Assembly: GCA_965207705.1 (NCBI GenBank)
Contig: OZ242292.1
Coordinates: forward strand, 1,993,197 to 2,057,196
Source: JAAOII01 sp965207705
GTDB taxonomy: Bacteria; Pseudomonadota; Gammaproteobacteria; CBDBNL01; JAAOII01
Direction: 5' to 3'
Length of the DNA: 64,000 nucleotides
Part shown: piece by piece, positions 17,322 through 26,172 of the stretch
Layout: every line of letters begins with the position of its first letter
Numbering within the stretch: position 1 is the first letter of the stretch
Position numbers and translations under genes: made by a program
The notes under the pieces: generated by a model
What the model was told of the DNA's origin: nothing
The model's input: only the letters and a program-made list of their open reading frames with translations
Database searches by the model: none

Positions 17322-18002
17322 ATGTATATTGTTCCGTTATTATTATTGATTCTGTTGGCTCAGTTACCAGCTTTATTAGCTAAAAGAATTATGGATGAAC
17401 ACAGCAAGCCAAGGAAGGACTTGCCTGGCAATGGTAGGGAGTTACTACAACACTTGAAGAAAAAATTTAAACTCAATGACTTGAAAATTGACGAAACACC
17501 ATTGGGAGATCACTTCAATCCTGTAACTAATACCGTCTGTCTAACAAAACGAAATTTAGAAGCTAAATCTCTTACGGCGGTTGCCGTATCAGCACACGAA
17601 TTTAGTCATGCCTTGCAATATGCCGAGGGATCTTCATTATTAAAAGCAAGAACTTACTTGGCAAAGATGGCAGAGTTCATCCAAAAAATCTTTAATTTTG
17701 CGTTGATTTTTGGTCTTATTGTATCTTTTATTCAACCACAAATTGCCCTATTAATATTTGCAGTTTGGTTTTTAAGCATGATATTTGGAGTGATCATTCA
17801 TTTTGTAACTCTACCGGTTGAATTAGATGCCAGTTACCGCAAAGCATTGCCTATATTAGAAGAAGGCAATTATCTGGGAGAACATGATATGAAAGTAGTT
17901 AAAAAAATACTTGGTGCTTGTGCCTACACCTACCTTGCTGCATCATTGGCATCTTTTATAGTACTGTTCTATATTATCTTTAGACGTGGAAGATTTTTGT
18001 AA
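17322..18002 (+). CDS. Membrane zinc metallopeptidase, YugP-like
   Basis: A 226-residue protein of the neutral zinc metallopeptidase family typified by YugP. It has an N-terminal membrane segment (residues 1-20), the HEFSH zinc motif near 92-96 (VAVSAHEFSHALQYAEG), a hydrophobic pair around 124-170 and a C-terminal membrane segment around 205-222. The substrate is unknown. The start at 17322 lies 3 nt after argD, suggesting co-transcription. Positions 18003-18112 show no gene. Confidence 0.85.
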   Translation: MYIVPLLLLILLAQLPALLAKRIMDEHSKPRKDLPGNGRELLQHLKKKFKLNDLKIDETPLGDHFNPVTNTVCLTKRNLEAKSLTAVAVSAHEFSHALQYAEGSSLLKARTYLAKMAEFIQKIFNFALIFGLIVSFIQPQIALLIFAVWFLSMIFGVIIHFVTLPVELDASYRKALPILEEGNYLGEHDMKVVKKILGACAYTYLAASLASFIVLFYIIFRRGRFL

Positions 18003-18112
18003 TTATCAATTCCGCCACATATTTAAATTAACATAATTGAGTTAAATAATAAGTTATTACAAGTTTCTTATGTGTTAGTGTGATAAATTAAATAATATAT
18101 AAATTATAGGGA

Positions 18113-18203
18113 GGAGAGGTGGCTGAGAGGTTGAAAGCGGCTCCCTGCTAAGGAGTTATAGGGTTTTTAAGCTCTATCGAGGGTTCGAATCCCTCCCTCT
18201 CCG
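18113..18203 (+). tRNA. tRNA-Ser (GCT)
   Basis: GGAGAGG at 18113-18119 pairs with CCTCTCC at 18196-18202. The anticodon loop reads CCTGCTAAG (anticodon GCT), and a long variable arm as in class II tRNAs precedes the GAGGG-TTCGAAT-CCCTC T-arm. The discriminator is G, and no CCA is encoded. Confidence 0.95.
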
Positions 18204-18294
18204 TATATAATGTGTTATAATGCCCTTACTTTATAAAACTTGGAGGTTATGATATGGAGGAAATGGTATAGAAAATAATAAGAAATTGAAATAA

Positions 18295-18317
18295 ATTGTT
18301 TCGCTTACAGAAACAAT
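18295..18317. other. Perfect 8-bp hairpin in tRNA spacer
   Basis: ATTGTTTC at 18295-18302 and GAAACAAT at 18310-18317 enclose a 7-nt loop between the two tRNA genes. There is no strong T run after it, so it is only a weak candidate terminator or processing site. Nothing else is seen in the 195-nt spacer. Confidence 0.35.
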
Positions 18318-18398
18318 AAATATTTAAGAAAATATTAAAGTGCATGGGGGGAATTAGCACGTACTAAATATACTAATACGACAAACATATATATCTTT

Positions 18399-18472
18399 GC
18401 GCCCGTAGCTCAGCTGGATAGAGTACTTGGCTACGAACCAAGGGGTCGGGAGTTCGAATCTCTCCGGGCGCG
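18399..18472 (+). tRNA. tRNA-Arg (ACG)
   Basis: The acceptor arm GCGCCCG (18399-18405) pairs with CGGGCGC (18465-18471). The D-arm has AGCTCAGCTGGATAGAG, the anticodon loop CTACGAA gives anticodon ACG, and the T-arm has GTTCGAATC. The discriminator is G and no CCA is encoded. The ACG anticodon is expected to need TadA editing to read CGN codons. Confidence 0.96.
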
Positions 18473-18547
18473 ATTGAGGTTTAAATCTCATACGGTTGTA
18501 TGTATTACCCCCTTGATAAGTATTAGTTATAAATTTAATTGATAATA

Positions 18548-18784
18548 ATGGAAACAAAAAATCTTGACAGTAGTTTAGAAACGATGTTCTTAGAACATCT
18601 TCAAAAAGAACAAATAGAAATTAGCGTTTATTTGGTGAATGGTATACGTTTAAAAGGAATAATTCATAAATTTAATGAAAAAATTATTCTACTTCGTAAT
18701 GGAAGTATTCAAATGGTGAGATTGGATGCTATATCTACCATAATGCCTGCATCACCTGATAAAAATATGTCACCGCCCTTATAA
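18548..18784 (+). CDS. hfq: RNA chaperone Hfq
   Basis: A 78-residue Sm-like protein that forms hexamers and pairs small RNAs with mRNAs. Sm1 is seen in EQIEISVYLVNGIRLKGIIHKFN and Sm2 in the IQMVRLDAISTIMPA segment, where canonical Hfq reads YKHAIST; here the usual Tyr-Lys-His is replaced by VRLDA, although the family length and gene context fit. The ATG at 18548 is preferred over an upstream TTG at 18539. It heads the conserved gammaproteobacterial order hfq-hflX-hflK-hflC, without miaA directly upstream. Confidence 0.88.
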   Translation: METKNLDSSLETMFLEHLQKEQIEISVYLVNGIRLKGIIHKFNEKIILLRNGSIQMVRLDAISTIMPASPDKNMSPPL

Positions 18785-18839
18785 TAAGAATATGATTAAA
18801 TATGGATAAATGGGGGATATTTGTTTAATAAATTAGAAT

Positions 18840-19976
18840 ATGGAGTTTGTCCGACCAGATGAGGTTTTTAAAACCTTATTAGTTGTAATAAACGATAGAA
18901 CAGGGACTCTTACAGGTTCTGAAGAACAAGAGTTTAATGCTTTAGTTAAAGCTTTATGCATTCAAAACACGACCTCAATTACTATTAACTTGCGAGGCAT
19001 TAATGCGCGCTATCTTGTAGGCAAAGGGCAATTTAATGCTATCCGTGAGGCACTTGTAGCAAGTCAAGCCAAGCAAGTTATATTTAACATTGATTTAGGC
19101 GCAAGACACCAAAGAGTTTTGGAGAATGATCTGGGAGTTCCCGTTTTTGATAGAACATCAATTATTTTAAATATTTTTGCTCAACGTGCAAGAACTTATG
19201 AAGGAAAGCTCCAAGTTGAAATGGCGCAATTGGAGTATAGTAGTTCACGTTTGGTGCGTGGCTGGACTCATCTTGAAAGACAACGAAGTGGTATAGGGCA
19301 AAGAGGGGGTCCTGGCGAGAAGCAGCTGGAGATAGACCGACGTTTACTGCGGGTTCGTGTCCGTCAGATTGAAGCACGTTTGGATAAGATCAAGAAACAA
19401 AGGATTCTCAGCCGTAATGCGCGCAAAAAAGCCCGTTTACCGACTGTATCATTAGTCGGTTATACAAATGCAGGCAAGTCAACCTTATTTAATGCATTAA
19501 CTGGTTCCAGCGCTTATTCTTCTGCTCAACTTTTTGCTACACTTGACCCTACCATCCGTAAGGTGAGCGGAAAACATTGCGATTTTCTATTAGCGGATAC
19601 AGTGGGTTTTATTGAATCATTGTCACGCTCATTAATTAAATCATTTACTGCAACTTTAGGAGAAATTAAAGAATCTGATTTAATTCTTCATATTGTAGAT
19701 ATATCTGATTCTAAAGCAGATGAAAAAATTATGGCGGTAAACTCAATCCTTAAAACTTTGGGAGCGGGTAATATGCCGACATTAATGGTTTATAATAAAA
19801 TTGATATGGCAAAAGAACTGCATCCAAAAGAACCACATCATGGCGCCACTTATGACCAATTGAATCATCCATCAGCTGTTTGGGTTTCAGCAGATAAAGG
19901 TGTAGGATTAGATGTTTTGCTTGATAGTATCAATATTTTATTAGAACAAAAAGTCCCTGTATCAGCTTTTAGTTGA
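18840..19976 (+). CDS. hflX: Ribosome-associated GTPase HflX
   Basis: A 378-residue GTPase that rescues or splits stalled ribosomes. The N-terminal domain carries the glycine-rich RGGPGEKQLEIDRR motif and a coiled coil (RVRQIEARLDKIKKQR). The G domain begins with VGYTNAGKST (P-loop, about 206-214), followed by DTVGFI (G3) and YNKIDM (G4). It is slightly shorter than the E. coli protein at the C-terminus. It lies 55 nt after hfq and 127 nt before hflK. Confidence 0.95.
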   Translation: MEFVRPDEVFKTLLVVINDRTGTLTGSEEQEFNALVKALCIQNTTSITINLRGINARYLVGKGQFNAIREALVASQAKQVIFNIDLGARHQRVLENDLGVPVFDRTSIILNIFAQRARTYEGKLQVEMAQLEYSSSRLVRGWTHLERQRSGIGQRGGPGEKQLEIDRRLLRVRVRQIEARLDKIKKQRILSRNARKKARLPTVSLVGYTNAGKSTLFNALTGSSAYSSAQLFATLDPTIRKVSGKHCDFLLADTVGFIESLSRSLIKSFTATLGEIKESDLILHIVDISDSKADEKIMAVNSILKTLGAGNMPTLMVYNKIDMAKELHPKEPHHGATYDQLNHPSAVWVSADKGVGLDVLLDSINILLEQKVPVSAFS

Positions 19977-20103
19977 ATTAATCAATTGAAAAAACATTTT
20001 TTGCCTCTATAAAAGAATCTAATCTACTATAATAAAGCTATACTAACAGCTAGCGTAGGTTATTTGAACTATACCAGCACAAAATGATAAACTATTACTT
20101 ATT

Positions 20104-21321
20104 ATGAAACATTTGCAATTTGACGAACATGATCCATGGAGCCGTCCGCCTTCAAAGAAAAAAGGAGTAAAAGACCTAAAGAATGGAGGCAGGGATGATA
20201 GAAGCCAGCGCGATCAGCGCCCCTCTGATTTACTCAGACAAATTTTTAATATAATTGATACATTCTTGGGCGGTGGTAAGAAGAAACCTTCTGGTTCTAA
20301 ACGCGGCGGCGCCTATCTAGTATCTATGATATTGCTTGGTTTGGTTGCAGTTTGGGGTGTTATGGGTTTTTACTTGGTTGATGAGCAAGAGAGAGGGGTG
20401 GTTTTGAGATTTGGTAAATATGTTGCAGTTATAGGACCTGGACTTAAATGGCAACCATATTTTATTGATAAAGTAGTTGTCTTAAATGTTACTAGAGTAC
20501 GTAGTTTTTCTTCGCGAGGCATAATGCTTACCAAGGATGAAAATATTGTTGATATAACAGTCAATGTTCAGTATTTAATTGATAACCCCCAAGATTTTGT
20601 AATTAAAACTCGCGATCCAGAACTAAGCTTGCGGCAGGCAACGGATAGTTCATTGCGTCATGTTGTAGGCGGTACTATTATGGATAGAGTTATTACTGAA
20701 GGGCGCGCGGAAGTTGCCGTAAGTGTGCAGGAAAGAATTCAGCTATATTTAAATAACTACGGCACTGGGATTAGAGTTAATCAGGTAAGCATTCAACGCG
20801 CAGATCCCCCAGAACAAGTTAAAGCATCTTTTGAAGATGTTATCAGCGCACGAGAGGATAAAGTGCGCTTTATTAATCAGGCGACTGCCTATTCAAATGG
20901 TATAATTCCTCAGGCGCGTGGTGAAGCAAGAAGAATTACGGAAGAGGGCAAGGGTTATAAACAAGATAAGATATCCAGGGCATCAGGGCAAGCGCAAAGA
21001 TTTGATTTGCTATACAAGGAGTATCTGGCTGCTCCTGAGATAACCAGAAAACGTTTGTATCTGGAAGCAATGGAAGAAGTTCTTGCTAATTCTAATAAAA
21101 TTCTTATAGATGTGAGCAAGGGAAATAATTTGTTATATCTGCCACTTGATAGATTATTAACTTCAGCGGCGGCAGGCGCTGGATTATCAGGAGAAGTTCC
21201 TGGTTCTTCGGCAAGAAGTGAAAGAGGTGGAACTACTACTAATGATAGACAGGTTTCCGATATAGTGAGAAAAGTTATGGAAGAAGTAAACAAGAAGTTG
21301 ACTCGCGAGTCAGGGAGGTAA
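20104..21321 (+). CDS. hflK: HflK, FtsH-protease modulator
   Basis: A 405-residue SPFH/band-7 protein that with HflC forms a large inner-membrane cage around FtsH. A Gly/Lys-rich cytosolic N-terminus (1-70) leads to one membrane segment (about 72-92, VSMILLGLVAVWGVMGFYLV). The SPFH domain follows (ERGVVLRFGKYVAVIGPGLKW), then the coiled-coil stalk and a C-terminal basic tail. hflC starts 4 nt after the stop, so the pair is translationally linked. Confidence 0.95.
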   Translation: MKHLQFDEHDPWSRPPSKKKGVKDLKNGGRDDRSQRDQRPSDLLRQIFNIIDTFLGGGKKKPSGSKRGGAYLVSMILLGLVAVWGVMGFYLVDEQERGVVLRFGKYVAVIGPGLKWQPYFIDKVVVLNVTRVRSFSSRGIMLTKDENIVDITVNVQYLIDNPQDFVIKTRDPELSLRQATDSSLRHVVGGTIMDRVITEGRAEVAVSVQERIQLYLNNYGTGIRVNQVSIQRADPPEQVKASFEDVISAREDKVRFINQATAYSNGIIPQARGEARRITEEGKGYKQDKISRASGQAQRFDLLYKEYLAAPEITRKRLYLEAMEEVLANSNKILIDVSKGNNLLYLPLDRLLTSAAAGAGLSGEVPGSSARSERGGTTTNDRQVSDIVRKVMEEVNKKLTRESGR

Positions 21322-21325
21322 GAAT

Positions 21326-22195
21326 ATGAAAGGTTATCGTGGAATATTAGTTTTTTTAGCATTTGCAAGCATTTGGCTTTTTATGCAGAGCGTGTATATT
21401 GTTGATGAGCGTCAGCGCGCTGTTGTGCTTAGGTTTGGAGAGCTGGTTAGAGCCGATGTTCAGCCAGGCATTCATTTTAAATTACCAATTGCCTTTAAAA
21501 TAAAGAAGTTTGATGGAAGAATCCAAACGTTGGATAGTCCTGAAGCGGAATATTTAACTTCCGAAAAGAAACAACTTATAGTAGATTCTTATGTTAAGTG
21601 GAAGATTGATGATGTTAGCAAATTTTATCGGGCTACTGGTGGGGATTCCTTAAGAATTGATGGACTATTATCGCGTAGAGTTGATAACGGACTGCGTAAT
21701 CAATTTGGAGAAAGAACCGTGGCAGAAGTTGTGTCTGGCGAACGCGACCAGTTGATGGCTGCTATGATAAAAATTTTAGATGATGCTGTTCGCAAAGAGT
21801 TAGGGGTGCGCATCATAGATGTGCGGGTTATGAAAATAAATTTACCTGATAATGTAAGCGAAAGTGTTTATAAACGCATGAGAACAGAACGGGAACGTCT
21901 AGCGCAAGAATTACGTTCTGAGGGACGCGAAGAAGCAGAAGGCATACAAGCTGATGCAGATAGACAGAGAACTATTATAATTGCCGACTCCTATAAGGAT
22001 GCAGAAATATCACGTGGTGAAGGCGATGCGCAAGCGGCTAAAATATATGCAACTGCTTATGGAAAATCTCCAGAATTTTATGATTTTTATCGTTCTCTGT
22101 TTGCCTATAGAGAGGTTTTTCGTGGTTCAAATAATTTTTTAGTGCTCGAGCCAGATAGTGAGTTCTTGCAGTACATCAAATCAAGCAAAAAATAA
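21326..22195 (+). CDS. hflC: HflC, FtsH-protease modulator
   Basis: A 289-residue SPFH partner of HflK. It has an N-terminal membrane anchor (about 5-24, GILVFLAFASIWLFMQSVYIV), the band-7 domain (DERQRAVVLRFGELV, PGIHFKLP), and a helical segment with REEAEGIQADADRQRT and GEGDAQAAKIYA repeats typical of stomatin-type proteins. Length is close to the usual 300. Downstream, phhB follows after 38 nt. Confidence 0.95.
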   Translation: MKGYRGILVFLAFASIWLFMQSVYIVDERQRAVVLRFGELVRADVQPGIHFKLPIAFKIKKFDGRIQTLDSPEAEYLTSEKKQLIVDSYVKWKIDDVSKFYRATGGDSLRIDGLLSRRVDNGLRNQFGERTVAEVVSGERDQLMAAMIKILDDAVRKELGVRIIDVRVMKINLPDNVSESVYKRMRTERERLAQELRSEGREEAEGIQADADRQRTIIIADSYKDAEISRGEGDAQAAKIYATAYGKSPEFYDFYRSLFAYREVFRGSNNFLVLEPDSEFLQYIKSSKK

Positions 22196-22233
22196 TATAC
22201 AAAATACGTTAGTATATTTCAAAATATTTGAAT

Positions 22234-22593
22234 ATGAAAAAAATATCTGACTTATCATTTCAGCCAGTTTCCCAAGATGATAAGATATTGAGCGGCAAAG
22301 AGTTGACGTCATTAGTTGAACAACTGGATAATTGGGAGCTAGCTGATTATGGTGGGAGCAAAGCTCTTTATAAATCATTTAGAGTACAAAACTTCATTGA
22401 TGCTCAAAAACTTGCCTGTATTACGGGTGAACTCGCAGAAAAATTTAATCATCATCCTATTCTTAGCTATACATGGGGAAAACTTGAAGTTTATTGGTTC
22501 ACCCATTCATTAAAAGGGGTGCACAAAAATGATATAGTTCTTGCCGCCAAAACCGAACAGGCGGCACAGGATTCCAAACTTCTTTTGGGCTGA
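22234..22593 (+). CDS. phhB: Pterin-4a-carbinolamine dehydratase
   Basis: A 119-residue enzyme that dehydrates 4a-hydroxytetrahydrobiopterin formed by aromatic amino-acid hydroxylases. The family signature is complete: EKFNHHPILSYTWGKLEVYWFTHSL (paired His, Trp and TH). The ATG at 22234 is preferred to the TTG at 22228. No phenylalanine hydroxylase is in the window, so its job here may be pterin recycling or another role seen for stand-alone homologues. The fmdB-type gene starts 3 nt after the stop. Confidence 0.9.
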   Translation: MKKISDLSFQPVSQDDKILSGKELTSLVEQLDNWELADYGGSKALYKSFRVQNFIDAQKLACITGELAEKFNHHPILSYTWGKLEVYWFTHSLKGVHKNDIVLAAKTEQAAQDSKLLLG

Positions 22594-22596
22594 TTT

Positions 22597-23031
22597 ATGC
22601 CGATTTATGAGTATTCCTGTAGTAATTGCGGGCATAACTTAAATAAACTACAGAAAATGAACGAAGCACCAATAAAAGTGTGCCCTGCCTGCAATAAAAG
22701 CACTTTAGTTAAAAAGGTATCTGGAGCAGGTTTTATTCTTAAAGGAACTGGCTGGTATGTTACAGATTTTAAGGATAAAAATAATCCCGAAAAACAATCC
22801 TCTAATATAAGCAAGGATAATATAGATACAGGCGGAGAACACGCTAATCACGGTAATCATGGTAATCATAAGAGAGGAGATGAGAATAAAGGTAATGATA
22901 AAAAAGAGGCAACCCAGGAAAAGAGTAGTTCTGGCGATTCTAACAAAGATTCTGCGGCTTCTAGCAATGGCGCTACAACCAATGCTGTTAAACAAACTTC
23001 AAAGGGATCTGACAAGGGAGTAACTGCCTAA
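22597..23031 (+). CDS. FmdB-type zinc-ribbon protein with low-complexity tail
   Basis: Residues 1-55 form the FmdB/CxxC_CXXC regulatory zinc ribbon: MPIYEYSCSNCG and VCPACNKS give two CxxC pairs, followed by GAGFILKGTGWYVTDFK. Residues 60-144 are low complexity, rich in Asn, Gly, His, Lys and Ser, including three HGNH-like units. The short conserved form is usually about 70-110 residues, so the tail is a lineage extension. Its position immediately before aspS is the common proteobacterial arrangement. Molecular function is not established. Confidence 0.85.
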   Translation: MPIYEYSCSNCGHNLNKLQKMNEAPIKVCPACNKSTLVKKVSGAGFILKGTGWYVTDFKDKNNPEKQSSNISKDNIDTGGEHANHGNHGNHKRGDENKGNDKKEATQEKSSSGDSNKDSAASSNGATTNAVKQTSKGSDKGVTA

Positions 23032-23038
23032 ATCGTAG

Positions 23039-24823
23039 ATGCATAATAGTTATAGAGATTTTTTATGCGGTGATATAGGTGAGCAAGAACTCAGCAAATC
23101 AGTTAAATTAAGTGGTTGGGTGCATCGTAGGCGCGACCATGGTGGGGTTATTTTCATAGATTTACGTGACCATAGCGGCCTGATGCAGCTGGTCTTTGAC
23201 CCAACTCGCGAGGATATATTTGCAATTGCTGACCAGCTTAGAAGTGAATATGTTATAACGGTGCAGGGTGAAATTCAAAAGCGCCCACAAGATAACATTA
23301 ATCCTTCTTTACCAACGGGACAATGGGAAATGATGTGTAAAAAATGTTCCATAATAAATAAAGCCGAAACACCTCCTTTTACCCCTAAAGAGTATGAGCA
23401 TACTACAGAAGAACTTAGATTAACTCATCGTGTTATTGATTTAAGACGAACTGCTATGCAAGATAATTTGCGTCTTCGTTCGCGAATTGGATTTTTAGTA
23501 AGAAATTTTTTGGATAAAGAAGCTTTTACAGAAATTGAAACCCCCATTCTTACTAAGGAAACTCCTGAGGGAGCCCGTGACTATTTGGTGCCTAGCCGCG
23601 TTCATAAAGGTAGTTTTTTTGCTCTTCCTCAATCACCTCAATTATTTAAGCAGTTGTTAATGATGGGTGGATTTGATAAGTACTATCAGTTTGCCAGATG
23701 TTTTCGCGACGAAGATTTGCGTGCCGACAGACAACCTGAGTTTACTCAGATTGACATGGAAATGGCGTTTGTAAACGAAGAAGATATAATGGAATTAGCT
23801 GAGAAGATGATTAAACTAGTATTTAAAGAAATTCTATCAGTAGAACTACCTGCTTTTCCACGACTTTCTTATGAAGATGCTATGAATCAATACGGAAATG
23901 ACCGTCCAGATTTACGTTCGCCTTTAATTATTCAGGATGTAACAGACGTGGTTAAAAACAGCGATTTTAAAGTGTTTAATAGTGCGGCAAATATGAAAAA
24001 TGGCAAGGTATCGGTTCTTCGGGTGCCGCAAAGCTCTGCTATAAGCCGTAAAGATATTGATGATTGGACTGCTTATGTGGCAACTTTGGGAGCTAAAGGA
24101 CTAGCTTATATTAGAGTAAATGATGTTAAGCAAGGAAAGGAAGGAATGAACTCTCCTATACTTAAGTTTCTTTCTGATGATATATTGAACGGCATAATCA
24201 TGCAGAGTAAAGTGCAGGATGATGATATACTCTTTTTTGGCGCAGATAAAGATAATATAGTGAATAAAGCATTAGGTGCTTTAAGAATCAAGGTTTCCGA
24301 AAAGTTAGGATTGTTAGAGGGCAAGGGTAAGGACAAGTGGTGTCCTGTTTGGGTAACTGATTTTCCTATGTTTGATGTGGGAGATAAAGGAGAATTGTCA
24401 TCGCTTCATCATCCTTTTACTGCGCCTTTAAAAGATATTGATTCGTCAGTGAAAGATTTTTCTGCAATTAAATCCAGAGCTTATGATATAGTTATCAATG
24501 GTATTGAATTAGGAGGCGGCTCTATTCGTATTCATGAGCACGATAAACAACTTAAGGTGTTAAAAACACTGGGAATAAGCAACGAAGAAGCAAATGATAG
24601 ATTTGGCTTTTTACTTAAATCTTTGAAATTGGGAGCTCCGCCTCATGGAGGCATTGCCTTTGGATTTGACCGTTTATTGATGTTGCTAACAGACAGCGAT
24701 AGTATTCGTGATCAAATAGCTTTTCCTAAAACTCAATCAGCCACTTGCCTGTTAACTGAAGCGCCAAGTAAGGTATCTCATTCTCAACTTAAAGAACTTG
24801 GCATCAAAGTAGTATCTTCATAA
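23039..24823 (+). CDS. aspS: Aspartyl-tRNA synthetase
   Basis: A 594-residue class II synthetase, bacterial type. It has an N-terminal OB-fold anticodon domain (VKLSGWVHRRRDHGGVIFIDLRD), motif 2 around FARCFRDEDLRADRQPEFTQID, the bacterial GAD insertion (about 280-420), and motif 3 GIAFGFDRLLMLL near 537-549. The length is normal. It charges tRNA-Asp; discriminating versus non-discriminating status cannot be decided safely here. It is flanked at 7 nt and 3 nt by fmdB and yebC in one operon. Confidence 0.97.
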   Translation: MHNSYRDFLCGDIGEQELSKSVKLSGWVHRRRDHGGVIFIDLRDHSGLMQLVFDPTREDIFAIADQLRSEYVITVQGEIQKRPQDNINPSLPTGQWEMMCKKCSIINKAETPPFTPKEYEHTTEELRLTHRVIDLRRTAMQDNLRLRSRIGFLVRNFLDKEAFTEIETPILTKETPEGARDYLVPSRVHKGSFFALPQSPQLFKQLLMMGGFDKYYQFARCFRDEDLRADRQPEFTQIDMEMAFVNEEDIMELAEKMIKLVFKEILSVELPAFPRLSYEDAMNQYGNDRPDLRSPLIIQDVTDVVKNSDFKVFNSAANMKNGKVSVLRVPQSSAISRKDIDDWTAYVATLGAKGLAYIRVNDVKQGKEGMNSPILKFLSDDILNGIIMQSKVQDDDILFFGADKDNIVNKALGALRIKVSEKLGLLEGKGKDKWCPVWVTDFPMFDVGDKGELSSLHHPFTAPLKDIDSSVKDFSAIKSRAYDIVINGIELGGGSIRIHEHDKQLKVLKTLGISNEEANDRFGFLLKSLKLGAPPHGGIAFGFDRLLMLLTDSDSIRDQIAFPKTQSATCLLTEAPSKVSHSQLKELGIKVVSS

Positions 24824-24826
24824 GTC

Positions 24827-25555
24827 ATGGCAGGGCATAGTAAATGGGCGAATATCAAGCATCGCAAGTCCCGTCAAGATGCAAAGAGAGGTAAAGAATT
24901 CACCAAGGTAATTAGAGAGATAACTGCTGCGGTTAAAATGGGAGGAGATGGTAATGATAATCCGAGATTAAGACAAGCAATAGAGAAAGCAATAGGGGTT
25001 AACATGCCGCGAGTGACGGTTGACCGCGCTATTAAAAGAGCTGCTGGCGGCGAAGAAACAGCCAATTATCAAGAGACAATTTATGAAGGATATGGACCTG
25101 GCGGAAGCGCCATCTATATTGAAGCATTAACAGATAATAAAAATCGTAGTGTTGCAGAAATAAGGCATGTACTTAGTCGTAACGGAGGGAATTTAGGAGC
25201 AGAGGGTTGTGCTGGGCATCTTTTTGATAGAGTAGCTGTCCTTGAAGTTAAAAACGCTTCTGATGAAGATAAACTATTATTGGATGCATTAGAAGCGGGA
25301 GCTACTGAAATGGAAGCTGCAGGTGATGAAGAGGGGCATTATTATTTGCAGACAAACTCTGCTGATTTGCAAAAACTATCTGATTCCCTTGCAGAAATTG
25401 GATATACTTTGGGTGAAAGAGAGATTACTATGCTCCCTCATACTTCTTTAACTATAGATGAAGATTCCTTGAGCAAACTCAGAAATCTTTATGATGATTT
25501 GGAGGATCTTGATGATGTGCAGAATGTCTATTGCAACGTTACCCTATCGGATTAA
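24827..25555 (+). CDS. yebC: YebC/TACO1-family protein
   Basis: A 242-residue cytosolic protein with the family N-terminus MAGHSKWANIKHRKSRQDAKRGK and the YEGYGPGGSAIYIEALTDN motif. Members are described as transcription regulators and, more recently, as translation factors that help ribosomes through difficult motifs. It starts 3 nt after aspS and precedes ruvC in the usual gammaproteobacterial order. Confidence 0.96.
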   Translation: MAGHSKWANIKHRKSRQDAKRGKEFTKVIREITAAVKMGGDGNDNPRLRQAIEKAIGVNMPRVTVDRAIKRAAGGEETANYQETIYEGYGPGGSAIYIEALTDNKNRSVAEIRHVLSRNGGNLGAEGCAGHLFDRVAVLEVKNASDEDKLLLDALEAGATEMEAAGDEEGHYYLQTNSADLQKLSDSLAEIGYTLGEREITMLPHTSLTIDEDSLSKLRNLYDDLEDLDDVQNVYCNVTLSD

Positions 25556-25615
25556 AATATACGGGATTTGGAATAAGCAAAGTAGGGCTTTGCCGCTGCT
25601 AACTTGTTTCTTTAT

Positions 25616-26095
25616 ATGTTGATAATGGGTTTTGACCCTGGCTTAGACAAAAGTGGGTTTGGGGTAATAGATGGTTCTTTAAAGCAGCCGCGTTATGTTG
25701 CAAGCGGTTCAATAATAAATATTCCTTCCAGTTCTAATGCTTTACATAGCCGCCTGGCTCATCTGCATGAAGAAACCGATAAGCTAATCAAAAAATATGA
25801 ACCCACTAAATGTGCCGTGGAATATGTATTTAGTAGTAAATTTAATCAATCGTCCTTACATCTTGCTATGGCGCGCGGTGTTATATTGAGTGCCATAGGC
25901 ATTCATAATTTAGAACTTTTTAGCTACTCTCCTTCTGCAATTAAAAAACTTATTACTGGCGATGGACGAGCGGATAAGAATACGGTATCCCTTATGATGC
26001 AACGACATTTGGGGTTGCAAGGTAATTTTAGCGATGATGCTTCAGATGCTCTGGCAGCAGCATTATGCCTTTTTTATGAGTCATCTGTTAAATAA
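25616..26095 (+). CDS. ruvC: Holliday-junction resolvase RuvC
   Basis: A 159-residue endonuclease that cuts four-way junctions during recombination. The acidic residues lie in GFDPGLDKSG (first Asp), CAVEYVF (Glu) and FSDDASDALAAAL (two Asp). The start is taken as ATG 25616, giving MLIMGFDPGL as in the family; a TTG at 25604 would add four residues. ruvA and ruvB, which normally follow, are absent here, since the citrate synthase gene comes next. Confidence 0.93.
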   Translation: MLIMGFDPGLDKSGFGVIDGSLKQPRYVASGSIINIPSSSNALHSRLAHLHEETDKLIKKYEPTKCAVEYVFSSKFNQSSLHLAMARGVILSAIGIHNLELFSYSPSAIKKLITGDGRADKNTVSLMMQRHLGLQGNFSDDASDALAAALCLFYESSVK

Positions 26096-26172
26096 TGATG
26101 AATTATTATTGCAACATTTCTACTGGCGGAGAATTTATTGTTATAATGAAGAGTAAAATTTAATGAATAATT

